Assembly (NCBI GenBank): GCA_002421915.1
Contig: DISA01000078.1
Span: 1 to 19,796 of the forward strand
From: Gallionellaceae bacterium UBA6222
GTDB lineage: Bacteria; Pseudomonadota; Gammaproteobacteria; Burkholderiales; Gallionellaceae
Length of the DNA: 19,796 nt
Reading direction: 5' to 3'
Shown here: positions 5,552 to 13,553 of the stretch, piece by piece
Layout of the letters: each line of letters starts with the position of its first letter
Position numbering within the stretch: position 1 is the first letter of the stretch
The notes under the pieces: model-generated
Told to the model about the DNA's origin: nothing
What the model saw: the letters and a program-made list of their open reading frames with translations, nothing else
The model's database searches: none
Translations under genes and position numbers: made by a program

Positions 5552-6746
5552 ACTGCTGCATCAGCCCTTTTTTATGGGTCTTGAGCGCGGCGAGTTTTTG
5601 GGTCTGGGCGGTGATGTGGTCGTCGAGGGAAGCGAGGCAGTCGGCGATTTTTTGTTGCTCCGCTTCCTTTGGAATCGGGAGTTTGATGCGCCTCAGCTCA
5701 TTCAGCGAGAGGACTGTTTGCGACGTGCCTACACTGTGCTTCCCAACAATTGTTGAATAACACGCGAGCAACTCAACGAAAAACTTGTTGCTGCCTTCAA
5801 GTACACGGAACACGGGGTAATAGGTGCTAACGATTCCGGTAATACCCAAGTCATTCTCATTGAAGTAAAACTGACGATCATCACTTCGACTCCGATAGGT
5901 CAGGTAATTGGGTGGAACGATATTGAACCCGATGTTGTCCCGCTCTGTGATCCTATCGTTATCGTAGTACTCCCTTTGTCTTACTAGTCCGCTCCGGGCA
6001 GATGTTAGAACTTCAAACTCATCTTGAACCGTGGACTTTTCTCTGAATTCTTCTATGGAGCTGCCTAGCAGCTTCTCCACCCACTCCCCCGCATCCCGAA
6101 ACTCGGGGAAGCGCAGTTTGGGCAGGGTTTCGCCTTCGGCGGGGAAAAGCTGCTGCATGAGCCCTTTTTTATGGGTCTTGAGTGTGTCGAGTTTTTGCGT
6201 CTCCAGGGTAATCCGTTCGTCGAGGGAAGCGAGGCAGTCGGCGATTTTTTGTTGTTCTGGCTTAGTTGGGTAGAGGGCTGGATACGCCTTCATTGAGCCA
6301 ATATCGCCCCTTGGCATCTTCACACCCTTTGCACTTGTCATCACATAGTCGATAAAGGTGTCATTCTTGAGCAGGAAGGAAAAATATTGCGGGAGCAATC
6401 GCTGTTTCGCTCTTATAACAATCACATCATTCGATGCGCCACCTTCCTTATCTGCAACCCATACCTTTTTCAAATAAGGCCGAATGTTGGAGACCAGCGT
6501 ATCAAGAAGTCTAAACCGGGTGACCGTTCCCATTGTTGGAAGTTTTGATGCGCGCGCCACACCACCAAAGTCTTGGAGAATATTTTCGGTGCTAACGTAG
6601 TTTTCTAACGCAACTTGTTCGACAGGAATTTTTTCGTTTACAAAAACCGCTACCGTTCCGAGTTCGTCTACTTCCCACTCCCCCGCCTCCCGAAACTCAG
6701 GAAACCGCAGCTTGGGCACCAACCCGCGTTTTGCCGATCTGGTCAT
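5487..6746 (-). CDS. hsdS: Type I restriction-modification specificity subunit S
   Basis: HsdS recognises the split DNA target and anchors HsdM and HsdR. The 419-residue protein shows two half-subunits, each opening with PKLRFPEFR(E/D)AGEW (about residues 11-24 and 208-222). Each half has a variable target-recognition domain (about 25-155 and 225-360) and closes with a helical spacer EQQKIADCLASLD...LKTHKKGLMQQLFP (about 162-202 and 363-403). The recognition domains are visibly AT-richer than the rest, as expected for exchanged segments. The ATG overlaps the RhuM stop by 4 bp. The C-terminus is extended by FVGGVPRRGGVVEEAGEA, encoded by family B repeats. Duplicated spacer DNA (5553-5659 and 6150-6256) could allow domain exchange by recombination. 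Confidence 0.95.
   Translation of the reverse strand: MTRSAKRGLVPKLRFPEFREAGEWEVDELGTVAVFVNEKIPVEQVALENYVSTENILQDFGGVARASKLPTMGTVTRFRLLDTLVSNIRPYLKKVWVADKEGGASNDVIVIRAKQRLLPQYFSFLLKNDTFIDYVMTSAKGVKMPRGDIGSMKAYPALYPTKPEQQKIADCLASLDERITLETQKLDTLKTHKKGLMQQLFPAEGETLPKLRFPEFRDAGEWVEKLLGSSIEEFREKSTVQDEFEVLTSARSGLVRQREYYDNDRITERDNIGFNIVPPNYLTYRSRSDDRQFYFNENDLGITGIVSTYYPVFRVLEGSNKFFVELLACYSTIVGKHSVGTSQTVLSLNELRRIKLPIPKEAEQQKIADCLASLDDHITAQTQKLAALKTHKKGLMQQLFPFVGGVPRRGGVVEEAGEA
5553..5659 (-). repeat. Internal direct repeat of hsdS, distal copy
   Basis: About 107 bp encoding the second conserved spacer (EQQKIADCLASLDD to LMQQLF) matches 6150-6256 closely, 597 bp apart, including an identical CCCTTTTTTATGGGTCTTGA. 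Such duplicated spacers are known sites of exchange between target-recognition domains. Confidence 0.75.
6150..6256 (-). repeat. Internal direct repeat of hsdS, proximal copy
   Basis: This copy encodes the central conserved spacer (EQQKIADCLASLDE to LMQQLFP). It pairs with 5553-5659 in the same orientation. The period of 597 bp is a multiple of three, so recombination between copies would give an in-frame single-domain HsdS. Confidence 0.75.
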
Positions 6747-7834
6747 GACGTTCCTTCTTCCCCCGGTTCCCCGATCTGCTTCAGCATCTTGTCAAAATCG
6801 CTTTCAAACAGCCTATCCTGCACGATGCGGTATTTCTCGAATTCGCTTTCGGCGTGCGCTTTGGCGATTTCCGCCGTGACTTTGCCTGCGTCCTGCAAGA
6901 TTTCCCGATCCCAGAGCTTCAAAAAGCCAGACAGGCGTTCTTCCCAGTCGGCCATCGTCATGGGGATACGGCGCATCGCCTGGACTTCCGCCATGTCCAG
7001 ATAGGCGGACACGATGCGCTGCATCTGCGCCAACTCGAACTCTGAAAGATAGTTCTTGGCAACGGAGATATCGTATTTGTGGATTTTCTCCTTGGGAGCC
7101 CCCTCCCAATGGGTTAATCCCATGTTTTCCTTTTGGTGATCGGCGCGATCCACAATCACCTCTGCCGCCGTCTGACCGTGAATGGCGTAGTGCAGTTTGT
7201 TCTGCACTGCGGCAAAGAAACGCTTGGTGGCTGTGGCGGTCGAGTCGTAGTCCAGCGCGGTGGCGTAGATGTCGGTGATCTTCTGGTAAAACTTGCGCTC
7301 CGAAAGCCGGATTTCCCGGATTTTTTCCAGTTGCCGCTCGAAAAACTCTTTTGTCAGGACGCTGCCACCCGCTTTGAGACGATCCACGTCCATGACCCAG
7401 CCCTGGATCGTGTAATCCTTGACTATCTGGTTGGCCCACTTGCGGAATTGCACCGCGCGCTCGTTTTCGATCTTGAAGCCGACGGCGATGATGGCTTGCA
7501 GACTGTAGTGCTCAACTTCGCGCTGTACCTGCCTGCTGCCTTCTGTTTGAACTATTAAGTGTTTCTTAATAGTTGCCTCACGCTGCAATTCATCATCGTC
7601 AAAGATGCGTTTCAAATGCTGATTGATGGCGGACACGGAGACATCGTAGAGGGTTGCCATCATCTTCTGCGTAAGCCAGATGTTTTCGTCCTCATAGCGC
7701 ATTTCCACGCTGGTTTCATTGTTGCCGCTGGCCGCGACAAAGGTGAGGTATTCGGCTGCCGACGAGCGAACCACGGATGCATTCCCCTCCGTTGGAGGGG
7801 TGCCCCGTAGGGGTGGGGTGGTTTTATTGCTCAT
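6743..7834 (-). CDS. RhuM-family protein in the restriction operon
   Basis: A 363-residue protein of the virulence RhuM family, named from a Salmonella pathogenicity-island protein; its biochemical role is unknown. Family features include NIWLTQKMMATLYDVSVSAI (a helix-turn-helix-like start, about residues 51-70), HYSLQAIIAVGF, FRKWANQIVKDYTIQGWVMD and a C-terminal helical region. Members often sit in type I restriction operons. I chose the ATG at 7834 because it overlaps the hsdR stop by 11 bp and gives MSNKTTPPLRGTPP; a start at 7870 would overlap more deeply without added family similarity. Residues about 5-18 are encoded by a family B repeat, so the native start was probably replaced or extended. 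The stop overlaps hsdS by 4 bp. Confidence 0.9.
   Translation of the reverse strand: MSNKTTPPLRGTPPTEGNASVVRSSAAEYLTFVAASGNNETSVEMRYEDENIWLTQKMMATLYDVSVSAINQHLKRIFDDDELQREATIKKHLIVQTEGSRQVQREVEHYSLQAIIAVGFKIENERAVQFRKWANQIVKDYTIQGWVMDVDRLKAGGSVLTKEFFERQLEKIREIRLSERKFYQKITDIYATALDYDSTATATKRFFAAVQNKLHYAIHGQTAAEVIVDRADHQKENMGLTHWEGAPKEKIHKYDISVAKNYLSEFELAQMQRIVSAYLDMAEVQAMRRIPMTMADWEERLSGFLKLWDREILQDAGKVTAEIAKAHAESEFEKYRIVQDRLFESDFDKMLKQIGEPGEEGTS
7781..7823 (-). repeat. Family B repeat B8 at the start of the RhuM gene
   Basis: A reversed copy has ATTCCCCTCCGTTGGAGGGG, then GCCCCGTAGGGGTGGGGTGG. It lies one base beyond the hsdR stop codon and is translated as TTPPLRGTPPTEGN in RhuM. Its right edge falls almost exactly on the hsdR/rhuM junction. 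Confidence 0.85.
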
Positions 7835-10800
7835 ACGCGCCCAGCCCTGAAATCTCGCGCCCTTGGGCAAATTTTTTTAGCAGGGGAATCAGCTCGTCCA
7901 TCAGCGCCAGTTCGGCCTTGGTGCGCGTTTTCCAGCCCAGCGCCAATGGGGCGAACAGGTCGCTGAGTTGGTCGCCATCAAACACCATGCGACGCAGGAT
8001 GGCATCCACGAAGGTTTGCAGGGCGGCGGCATCCAGCGCGTGCCGGGCGGCGATGTCGGCCAACGCCTTGGCGTGTTTGTCGGCCTTGAAGCGTTCAAAC
8101 CCGGCGCGGATGGCTTTTTCATCCAGCGCCTTGCCCGCTTCCAGCGTGCCGATGTATTCGGCAATATCGTCGCGCTCGTCGATGAATTTGGCATCGGACT
8201 GGATCAGGCCGATGAGCTGTTCGCGGCTCATCTTCTGTTTGCCTGGCGTTTGGCTGGCGTAGCGGGTAATCAGCGCCATGATGTAGTCGTAGTCGATCAC
8301 CGCGCTGGCAAACAGCACAAACTCGAAATCAAGTTGCTGCACTTCCGGCGGGGTGTTGTCGTCATGTTTGTCCTGCATGGCTTTCAGGCGCTGGGCGGTT
8401 TCCAGGTAGGTGCCCCTGAAGCTCAGTAGCTGTTCGCGCGGAAGGATGTCCTCTATGCGGGCCTTTTGGGTGTTGTCCAGATCGGTGTACTGGTCGAGTT
8501 GCGTTTTGAGTCGCTGCACTTCCTTGAAGCGGTTGACGAATTCGATTCGCGCGGTATCGCCTTTCAGGTTGTAAACCTGCTCAGGCTCGCATACCAGATT
8601 TTTTTGCTGCATGAAGCCCGCCATGCCAGAGACGGCGGCCTCGTACTTGCGGATGACTTCGGCGGCGGGCTCCACCAGCCAGATTTCCCGCGCCTGCTCG
8701 CCGGTCTTTTCCCCGGAAAACAGGCCGATGGCGGTATCCACCGCGTCTTGCTGCTGGCGGAAGTCGAGGATGTTGCCGTAGGGCTTGGTGTCGTTTAGCA
8801 CGCGATTGGTGCGCGAAAACGCCTGAATCAGGCCGTGGAACTTGAGGTTCTTGTCCACATACAGCGCGTTCAGGTATTTGGAGTCGAAGCCGGTGAGCAG
8901 CATGTCCACCACGAGGGTGATGTCGATCTTCTGGCGGTGCGGCAGATCGGCATTGGGGTATTGCTGATCTTTGATGCGCTTTTGGATGTCCTGGTAGTAG
9001 AGATCGAATTCGCCGATGCTGTGGTTGCTGCCGTATTGGGTGTTGTAGTCGGCGATGATGGCCTTGAGGGCATCTTTCTTTTTGTCGGGTTCCTGTTCGT
9101 TGTCGGCCTTTTCCTGCGGCAGGTCTTCCTGAATCTGCTGCACGTCTTTGTTGCCTTCGGCGGGCGGGGAGAAGACGCAGGCGATGTTGAGCGGCTGAAA
9201 TTCAGGGTCGCTCGCCAGCTTCTCGGCCTGCACGGTTTTGAACAGGGCGTGGTATTCGATTGCGTCGTTGATGCTGGCGGTGGCCAGCACGGCGTTGAAC
9301 TTGCGCCCGGCGGTGGCGGCGTCGTGCTTGGCGAGGATGGCTTCGACGATGGCGCGTTTGGCAACCACCCTGCCCCTTTGGGGCACCCCTCCAGTGGAGG
9401 GGAATGGGCGGGGTGATTCCCCTCCACTGGAGGGGTACGCCGTAGGCGGGGGGTGGTTGCCCTCGGGCTTGTAGTAGTCCACATGAAAGCGCAGCACGTT
9501 GCGGTCTTCGATGGCGTGGGTGATGGTGTAGGCGTGCAGTTGCTGCTGAAAGATGTCCGCCGTGGTCTTGTTGGATGCCTGCTGATCCGTGACCTGCTGA
9601 TAGCTGGCGTTTTGATCGAAGATGGGCGTGCCGGTAAAGCCGAACAACTGGGCGTTGGGGAAGAATTCCTTGATGGCCTGGTGGTTGTCACCGAATTGGG
9701 AGCGGTGGCATTCGTCGAAGATGAATACCATGCGCTGGTTGCGCAATGGCTCCAGACGTTCCTTGTAGTTGCGCTTGTTGGTGCCGTCGAGCGCCAGGCC
9801 GAGCTTCTGGATGGTGGTGACGATGACCTTGTCGGCGTAGTCGTCGGAGAGCAGGCGACGCACCAAAGTTTCGGTGTTGGTGTTTTCTTCGACGCAGCCT
9901 TCCTGAAACTTGTTAAATTCTTCCCGCGTCTGCCGGTCGAGGTCTTTGCGATCCACCACGAACAGGCATTTGTCGATGTCCGGGTTGTCCTTGAGCAGGG
10001 TGGAGGCTTTGAACGAAGTGAGCGTCTTGCCGCTGCCGGTGGTGTGCCAGATGTAGCCGTTGCCGCAGTGCTGGTGGATGCACTCGACAATCGCCTTGAC
10101 GGCATAGATTTGATAGGGCCGCATCATCAACAGCTTTTGCTCAGCAGCGACCAGCACCATGTAGCGGCTGATCATCTGGCCCAGCGTACATTTGGCCAGG
10201 AAAGCGTCGGCGAAGCTGTCCAGATGGGTGATCTTTTTGTTGTCTTCGCTGGCGAACTGATAAAGCGGCAAAAAGCGCTCGTCGGCATTGAAGCTGAAGT
10301 GGCGGCTGTTGTTATTGGCGAAGTACCAGGAATCGCTGCGGTTGCTGACGATGAACAGTTGAAGGAAGCACAACAGGGTCTTTGTGTAGCCGTTGCCGGG
10401 ATCGTTCTTGTAATCGACGATCTGTTGCATGGCTTTGCGCGGGCTGATTTGCAGGGTTTTCAGCTCGATCTGCACCACGGGCACGCCGTTGATGAGCAGG
10501 ATCACATCAAAGCGGTGATGGCTGTAGTCGGTGCTGATGCGCAGTTGGTTGATGACTTCAAAGTTGTTTTTGCACCAGTCCTTGATATTGACCAGCGTGT
10601 AATAGAGCGGCGTGCCGTCGTCGCGCTCGAAGCTGTTCTTCTCGCGCAGGTGCTTGGCGGCGGTGAACACGTCGGGGGTGATGATCGAGTCCAGCAGACG
10701 GTGGAACTCGCTGTCGGTGAGATGAACGCGGTTAAGCGCCTCGAAGTGCTGGCGGAAATTGGCTTCCAGCGCAGCGCGGTCGCGGATGTCCGGGCGGTAG

Positions 10801-10859
10801 GTATATTTCAATTCGCCAAGTTTTTCGATCAGGGCTTGCTCGATTTGTTGTTCGGTCAT
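7824..10859 (-). CDS. hsdR: Type I restriction endonuclease subunit R
   Basis: HsdR translocates DNA using ATP and cleaves it away from the unmethylated target. The 1011-residue protein has an N-terminal PD-(D/E)XK nuclease domain (HHRFDVILL, then VQIELKT at about 129-135). Superfamily 2 helicase motifs follow: IWHTTGSGKT (about 270-279), FIFDECHRSQFGDN (DECH about 382-385), FGFTGTP, VVDMLLTGFDSKYL and LIQAFSRTNR. A C-terminal helical region contacts the methylase. The motifs resemble the EcoR124I (type IC) group. I chose the ATG at 10859 (MTEQQIEQAL) over 10901 because a promoter-like -10 box would place transcription start downstream of 10901. Residues about 467-499 are a 33-residue insertion made wholly of two inverted family B repeats, located between the two helicase lobes. 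Confidence 0.95.
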   Translation of the reverse strand: MTEQQIEQALIEKLGELKYTYRPDIRDRAALEANFRQHFEALNRVHLTDSEFHRLLDSIITPDVFTAAKHLREKNSFERDDGTPLYYTLVNIKDWCKNNFEVINQLRISTDYSHHRFDVILLINGVPVVQIELKTLQISPRKAMQQIVDYKNDPGNGYTKTLLCFLQLFIVSNRSDSWYFANNNSRHFSFNADERFLPLYQFASEDNKKITHLDSFADAFLAKCTLGQMISRYMVLVAAEQKLLMMRPYQIYAVKAIVECIHQHCGNGYIWHTTGSGKTLTSFKASTLLKDNPDIDKCLFVVDRKDLDRQTREEFNKFQEGCVEENTNTETLVRRLLSDDYADKVIVTTIQKLGLALDGTNKRNYKERLEPLRNQRMVFIFDECHRSQFGDNHQAIKEFFPNAQLFGFTGTPIFDQNASYQQVTDQQASNKTTADIFQQQLHAYTITHAIEDRNVLRFHVDYYKPEGNHPPPTAYPSSGGESPRPFPSTGGVPQRGRVVAKRAIVEAILAKHDAATAGRKFNAVLATASINDAIEYHALFKTVQAEKLASDPEFQPLNIACVFSPPAEGNKDVQQIQEDLPQEKADNEQEPDKKKDALKAIIADYNTQYGSNHSIGEFDLYYQDIQKRIKDQQYPNADLPHRQKIDITLVVDMLLTGFDSKYLNALYVDKNLKFHGLIQAFSRTNRVLNDTKPYGNILDFRQQQDAVDTAIGLFSGEKTGEQAREIWLVEPAAEVIRKYEAAVSGMAGFMQQKNLVCEPEQVYNLKGDTARIEFVNRFKEVQRLKTQLDQYTDLDNTQKARIEDILPREQLLSFRGTYLETAQRLKAMQDKHDDNTPPEVQQLDFEFVLFASAVIDYDYIMALITRYASQTPGKQKMSREQLIGLIQSDAKFIDERDDIAEYIGTLEAGKALDEKAIRAGFERFKADKHAKALADIAARHALDAAALQTFVDAILRRMVFDGDQLSDLFAPLALGWKTRTKAELALMDELIPLLKKFAQGREISGLGAYEQ
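9362..9460. repeat. Inverted pair of family B repeats (B9/B10) in frame within hsdR
   Basis: B9 (9362-9405, forward) and B10 (9416-9460, reverse) face each other across 10 bp. The inner 20 bp of each (9386-9405 and 9416-9435) are perfect complements, and the outer ends CAACCACCC and GGGTGGTTG also match. The two middle hairpins differ (GCCCCTTTGGGGC and CGCCGTAGGCG). The element is 99 bp, exactly 33 codons, and is read as NHPPPTAYPSSGGE followed by STGGVPQRG, leaving the helicase frame intact. Confidence 0.9.
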
Positions 10860-11053
10860 TGAGTGGCAATGCTCTTTTGGTGGCGCATATCGATGGCGCA
10901 TGAGTATAGCGATTATTCATTGACTGAACCAACCGAGGCGGGCTTCTAATTGCAGCAGACTTCCAAATGACAGGTTCTGCGTGCAGGCGTATGGCCGTGG
11001 CCGAGGAGGAGCTGTCAGAAGTGCCCAGTTTCAACGATGGTTCATGGCCGGAT
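10860..11053. other. Intergenic region between ubiH and hsdR
   Basis: This 194-bp gap marks the upstream edge of the restriction island. It contains a promoter-like pair for hsdR at its island side. I see no terminator hairpin with a T run after ubiH, no tRNA, and no convincing attachment-site duplication with 1491-1638. Confidence 0.6.
10903..10932 (-). promoter_or_regulatory. hsdR: Candidate sigma-70 promoter of the restriction operon
   Basis: On the minus strand TTGGTT (10932-10927) and TATACT (10908-10903) are 18 bp apart. The -10 box matches five of six consensus bases; the -35 matches the first three. Transcription would start near 10896, giving a leader of about 36 bases before the ATG at 10859. 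Confidence 0.45.
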
Positions 11054-12256
11054 TCAGCCATTCGACCCGAACATCATCCGCCTCGCCACAAACTTTTTCG
11101 CCAGCGGCAGGTGGTCGAGCAGGGTGAGGGCGGCGGAGCGCAGGGGGCCGAGCAGCGGCAGGTCGTTGGAGAACAGGCGCACGAGACCATCGGTGAAACG
11201 GATGCCGGCGGTGCGGTCGGGGCGGCGCGATTGGCGGTAAGCGGCGCACATGGCGGCGGAGCCGATGTTGTCGGGTGCGTGGTCGAGGATGACTTGCGCC
11301 AGTTCCCATGCGTCGCGCAGTCCCATGTTGAATCCCTGCCCGGCAACCGGGTGCAGGGTCTGCGCGGCATTGCCGATGAGTACGGTGTGGGGGAAGGTGA
11401 GGTCGGGGGCGCGCTTCAGCCGTAGCGGATAGCAGCTGCGCTTGCCAATGGCGGTGAAGGTGCCGACGCTGCTCCCGCAATCGGCTGGCTGCGCCAGTAA
11501 CGTGTCGCAGCCGCGGTCGTCGAAATGGGTTTGCAGAAAAGCGAGGAAGGTCGCGTCATCCCAGGTCAGCATTTCCTCTGCCTTTTCGTGTGCGGCGGTC
11601 AGTACCAACTCGTAGCCGTCCAGATAGGGCAGCAACGCCATCGGACCTTGCGGGGTGAAATGCTCGAAGGCCATGCCCGCGCGCGGCTGTGAGCAATTGA
11701 CATGGGCGATCAGCCCGCTCTGGCCATAGTCGGTGATCTGTGGCGGATGTGAGACCTCCAGCAGTTTGCCGCCATCGGCGACGACAACCAGGCGCGCGTG
11801 GAGCGTGTGTTGCGCTCCTTGATGCTGATAGGTTAGGGCGGCATGCCCGCCCGAGCTGTTGAGGTCGCTGACGGTGGCGCCATACAGGCAGTGGATGTCG
11901 GATTGATGCAAGGCGTGTTGCAAGGCGGCATGCAGCGCGGTGTAGGGCAGCACATAGCCCATCTCCGGTACCTTCAGTTCGGCGGCCTTGAGTGTGGTTT
12001 TGCCTGGTGTGCCTTTTTGCGTGATTTCGATTTCGCGGATGCTGCTGACGTTGGGGATGGCATTCCATGCGCCCAGTCGTTGCAGCAGCAAACGCGAGCC
12101 GTAAGCGAGCGCCAGCGCGCGCGGGTCGGTGCTATTGATCTCGGCTTCGCGCGCTTCGAGCAAGACCACGTTCAGATCGTTATCGCGCAGCGCCAGCGCC
12201 AGCGCGGCACCGACCGGGCCGCCGCCGACGATGGCGATGTCACAGGGTTCATTCAC
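11054..12256 (-). CDS. ubiH: UbiH/UbiF-type FAD-dependent ubiquinone biosynthesis hydroxylase
   Basis: This 400-residue flavoprotein monooxygenase probably hydroxylates the aromatic ring of a ubiquinone precursor (octaprenylphenol series). It has the N-terminal FAD-binding GGGPVGAALALAL (about residues 11-23) and the DGGKLLE variant of the central motif. The second FAD motif GNAAQTLHPVAGQGFNMGL is near residue 295. The family includes UbiH, UbiF and UbiI, and position next to pepP favours UbiH, but the exact ring position cannot be told from the sequence. The start is a GTG at 12256 that overlaps the pepP stop by 8 bp; a nearby ATG at 12252 is out of frame. It is the last gene of the murU-pepP-ubiH run. 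No repeat insertions are seen. Confidence 0.88.
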   Translation of the reverse strand: MNEPCDIAIVGGGPVGAALALALRDNDLNVVLLEAREAEINSTDPRALALAYGSRLLLQRLGAWNAIPNVSSIREIEITQKGTPGKTTLKAAELKVPEMGYVLPYTALHAALQHALHQSDIHCLYGATVSDLNSSGGHAALTYQHQGAQHTLHARLVVVADGGKLLEVSHPPQITDYGQSGLIAHVNCSQPRAGMAFEHFTPQGPMALLPYLDGYELVLTAAHEKAEEMLTWDDATFLAFLQTHFDDRGCDTLLAQPADCGSSVGTFTAIGKRSCYPLRLKRAPDLTFPHTVLIGNAAQTLHPVAGQGFNMGLRDAWELAQVILDHAPDNIGSAAMCAAYRQSRRPDRTAGIRFTDGLVRLFSNDLPLLGPLRSAALTLLDHLPLAKKFVARRMMFGSNG

Positions 12257-13553
12257 GACGCATCATTTCTTCGATCTCCTGCACGGTCTTTGGCGCCTCC
12301 TGCGTGAGCACTTCGTTGCCGTTTGGGGTGATGAGCACATCGTCCTCGATGCGGATGCCGATGTTCCACAGTGCGCGCGGAATGTTGTCGGCTGGGCGGA
12401 TGTAGCAGCCGGGCTCAACGGTAAGCGTCATGCCGGGCGTGAGCGGCCGCCATGCGTCGCCAATCTTGTATTCGCCGACGTCGTGCACGTCCATGCCCAG
12501 CCAGTGGCCGGTGCGGTGCATGTAGAACTGTTTGTAGCTCTCGCTTTCGAGCACTGCCTCGACCGAACCCTGGCAAAGTTTGAGATCGACGAACCCTTGC
12601 GCCAGCACGCGCAATGCAGCCTCGTGCGGCGCATTCCACAGTTTGCCGGGCTTGGCGGCGGCAATGGCGGCGGCTTGCGCGGCCAGCACGATCTCGTACA
12701 CGTCTTTCTGCGCCGGGCTGAACTTGCCGTTCACCGGAAAGGTGCGGGTGATGTCCGATGCATAGCTGTCGAATTCGCAACCCGCGTCGATCAGCAGCAG
12801 GTCGCCATCGTTTAATTTTGCATCGTTGCCGACATAGTGCAGGGTGCAGGCATTCGCTCCGCCGGCGACGATGCTGGTGTAGGCGGGCTGGCGCGCGCCG
12901 TGGCGGCAGAATTCATGCAGCAGTTCGGCTTCCACTTCGTATTCGTATTGCCCCGGACGGGTGAAGCGCATGGCGCGACGATGGGCATCACAGGATATTT
13001 TGGCGGCGCGGCGCATGATGTTTTGCTCCTGCTCATCCTTGATGAGCCGCATCTCGTCGAGCAGCGTGCGCACATCGCGGATCTCGCCCGGAGCCCGGAT
13101 GCCGCTGCGGGATTTTGCCTTGACCGCTTCGCGCAAGCGGAGGAGGCGCGCATCCCAGTTTGCATCCGTGCCCAGCGGGTAGAACAGCGCGGGCTGGTTG
13201 CCCATCAGTTCGGTGAGCTTTTCGTCCAGTTGTTCGATGGGGTGCGCCGCATCGAAGCCGAAGTGCCCGGCAGCCGCAGCGGGGCCGTAACGGAAGCCGT
13301 CCCAAATCTCGCGTTCCGGGTTCTTTTCGCGGCAGAACAGAACGGATTGCCTCGTTTCGCCCGCGACCAGCACCAGCACCGCTTCCGGCTCGGCGAAACC
13401 GCTCAGATAATAGAAGTGGCTGTCGTGGCGATAGTCGTAATGTGCGTCTCCGTTGCGCACGGTTTCCGGCGCGGTGGGGATGACGGCGATGCCGTGCTGC
13501 ATTTTTTCCTGCAGTTGTTTGCGGCGTTTGGCGTGGATGGTGAAGTCAGACAT
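12249..13553 (-). CDS. pepP: Xaa-Pro aminopeptidase P
   Basis: PepP removes N-terminal residues preceding proline in the cytoplasm. The 434-residue protein has the N-terminal creatinase-like domain and a C-terminal pita-bread M24 domain. The dinuclear metal ligands are all visible: Asp256 (LLLIDAGCE), Asp267 (SDITRTFPV), His350 (MHRTGHWLGMDVHDVG), Glu380 (LTVEPGCY) and Glu403 (GIRIEDD). I start at MSDFTIHAKRR, which matches the family N-terminus; a longer upstream frame would overlap murU by about 100 bp with no similarity. It overlaps the end of murU by 8 bp and ubiH by 8 bp, so the three genes are coupled. Confidence 0.95.
   Translation of the reverse strand: MSDFTIHAKRRKQLQEKMQHGIAVIPTAPETVRNGDAHYDYRHDSHFYYLSGFAEPEAVLVLVAGETRQSVLFCREKNPEREIWDGFRYGPAAAAGHFGFDAAHPIEQLDEKLTELMGNQPALFYPLGTDANWDARLLRLREAVKAKSRSGIRAPGEIRDVRTLLDEMRLIKDEQEQNIMRRAAKISCDAHRRAMRFTRPGQYEYEVEAELLHEFCRHGARQPAYTSIVAGGANACTLHYVGNDAKLNDGDLLLIDAGCEFDSYASDITRTFPVNGKFSPAQKDVYEIVLAAQAAAIAAAKPGKLWNAPHEAALRVLAQGFVDLKLCQGSVEAVLESESYKQFYMHRTGHWLGMDVHDVGEYKIGDAWRPLTPGMTLTVEPGCYIRPADNIPRALWNIGIRIEDDVLITPNGNEVLTQEAPKTVQEIEEMMRRE

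Noticed and set aside
9453..10862. Long open frame on the plus strand (469 codons) opposite hsdR
   Set aside because: It is antisense to conserved helicase motifs and its translation is low-complexity, rich in V, G, D and L, as expected from mirrored codon bias in GC-rich DNA.
10860..10901. Upstream start of hsdR at 10901
   Set aside because: The extra residues do not resemble HsdR N-termini, and the candidate promoter would start transcription downstream of this codon.
1525..10941. Attachment-site-like match between island edges (CTAACCGAAGCG at 1525 and CCAACCGAGGCG at 10930)
   Set aside because: Ten of twelve bases match over a short stretch that could arise by chance, and no integrase gene is present.
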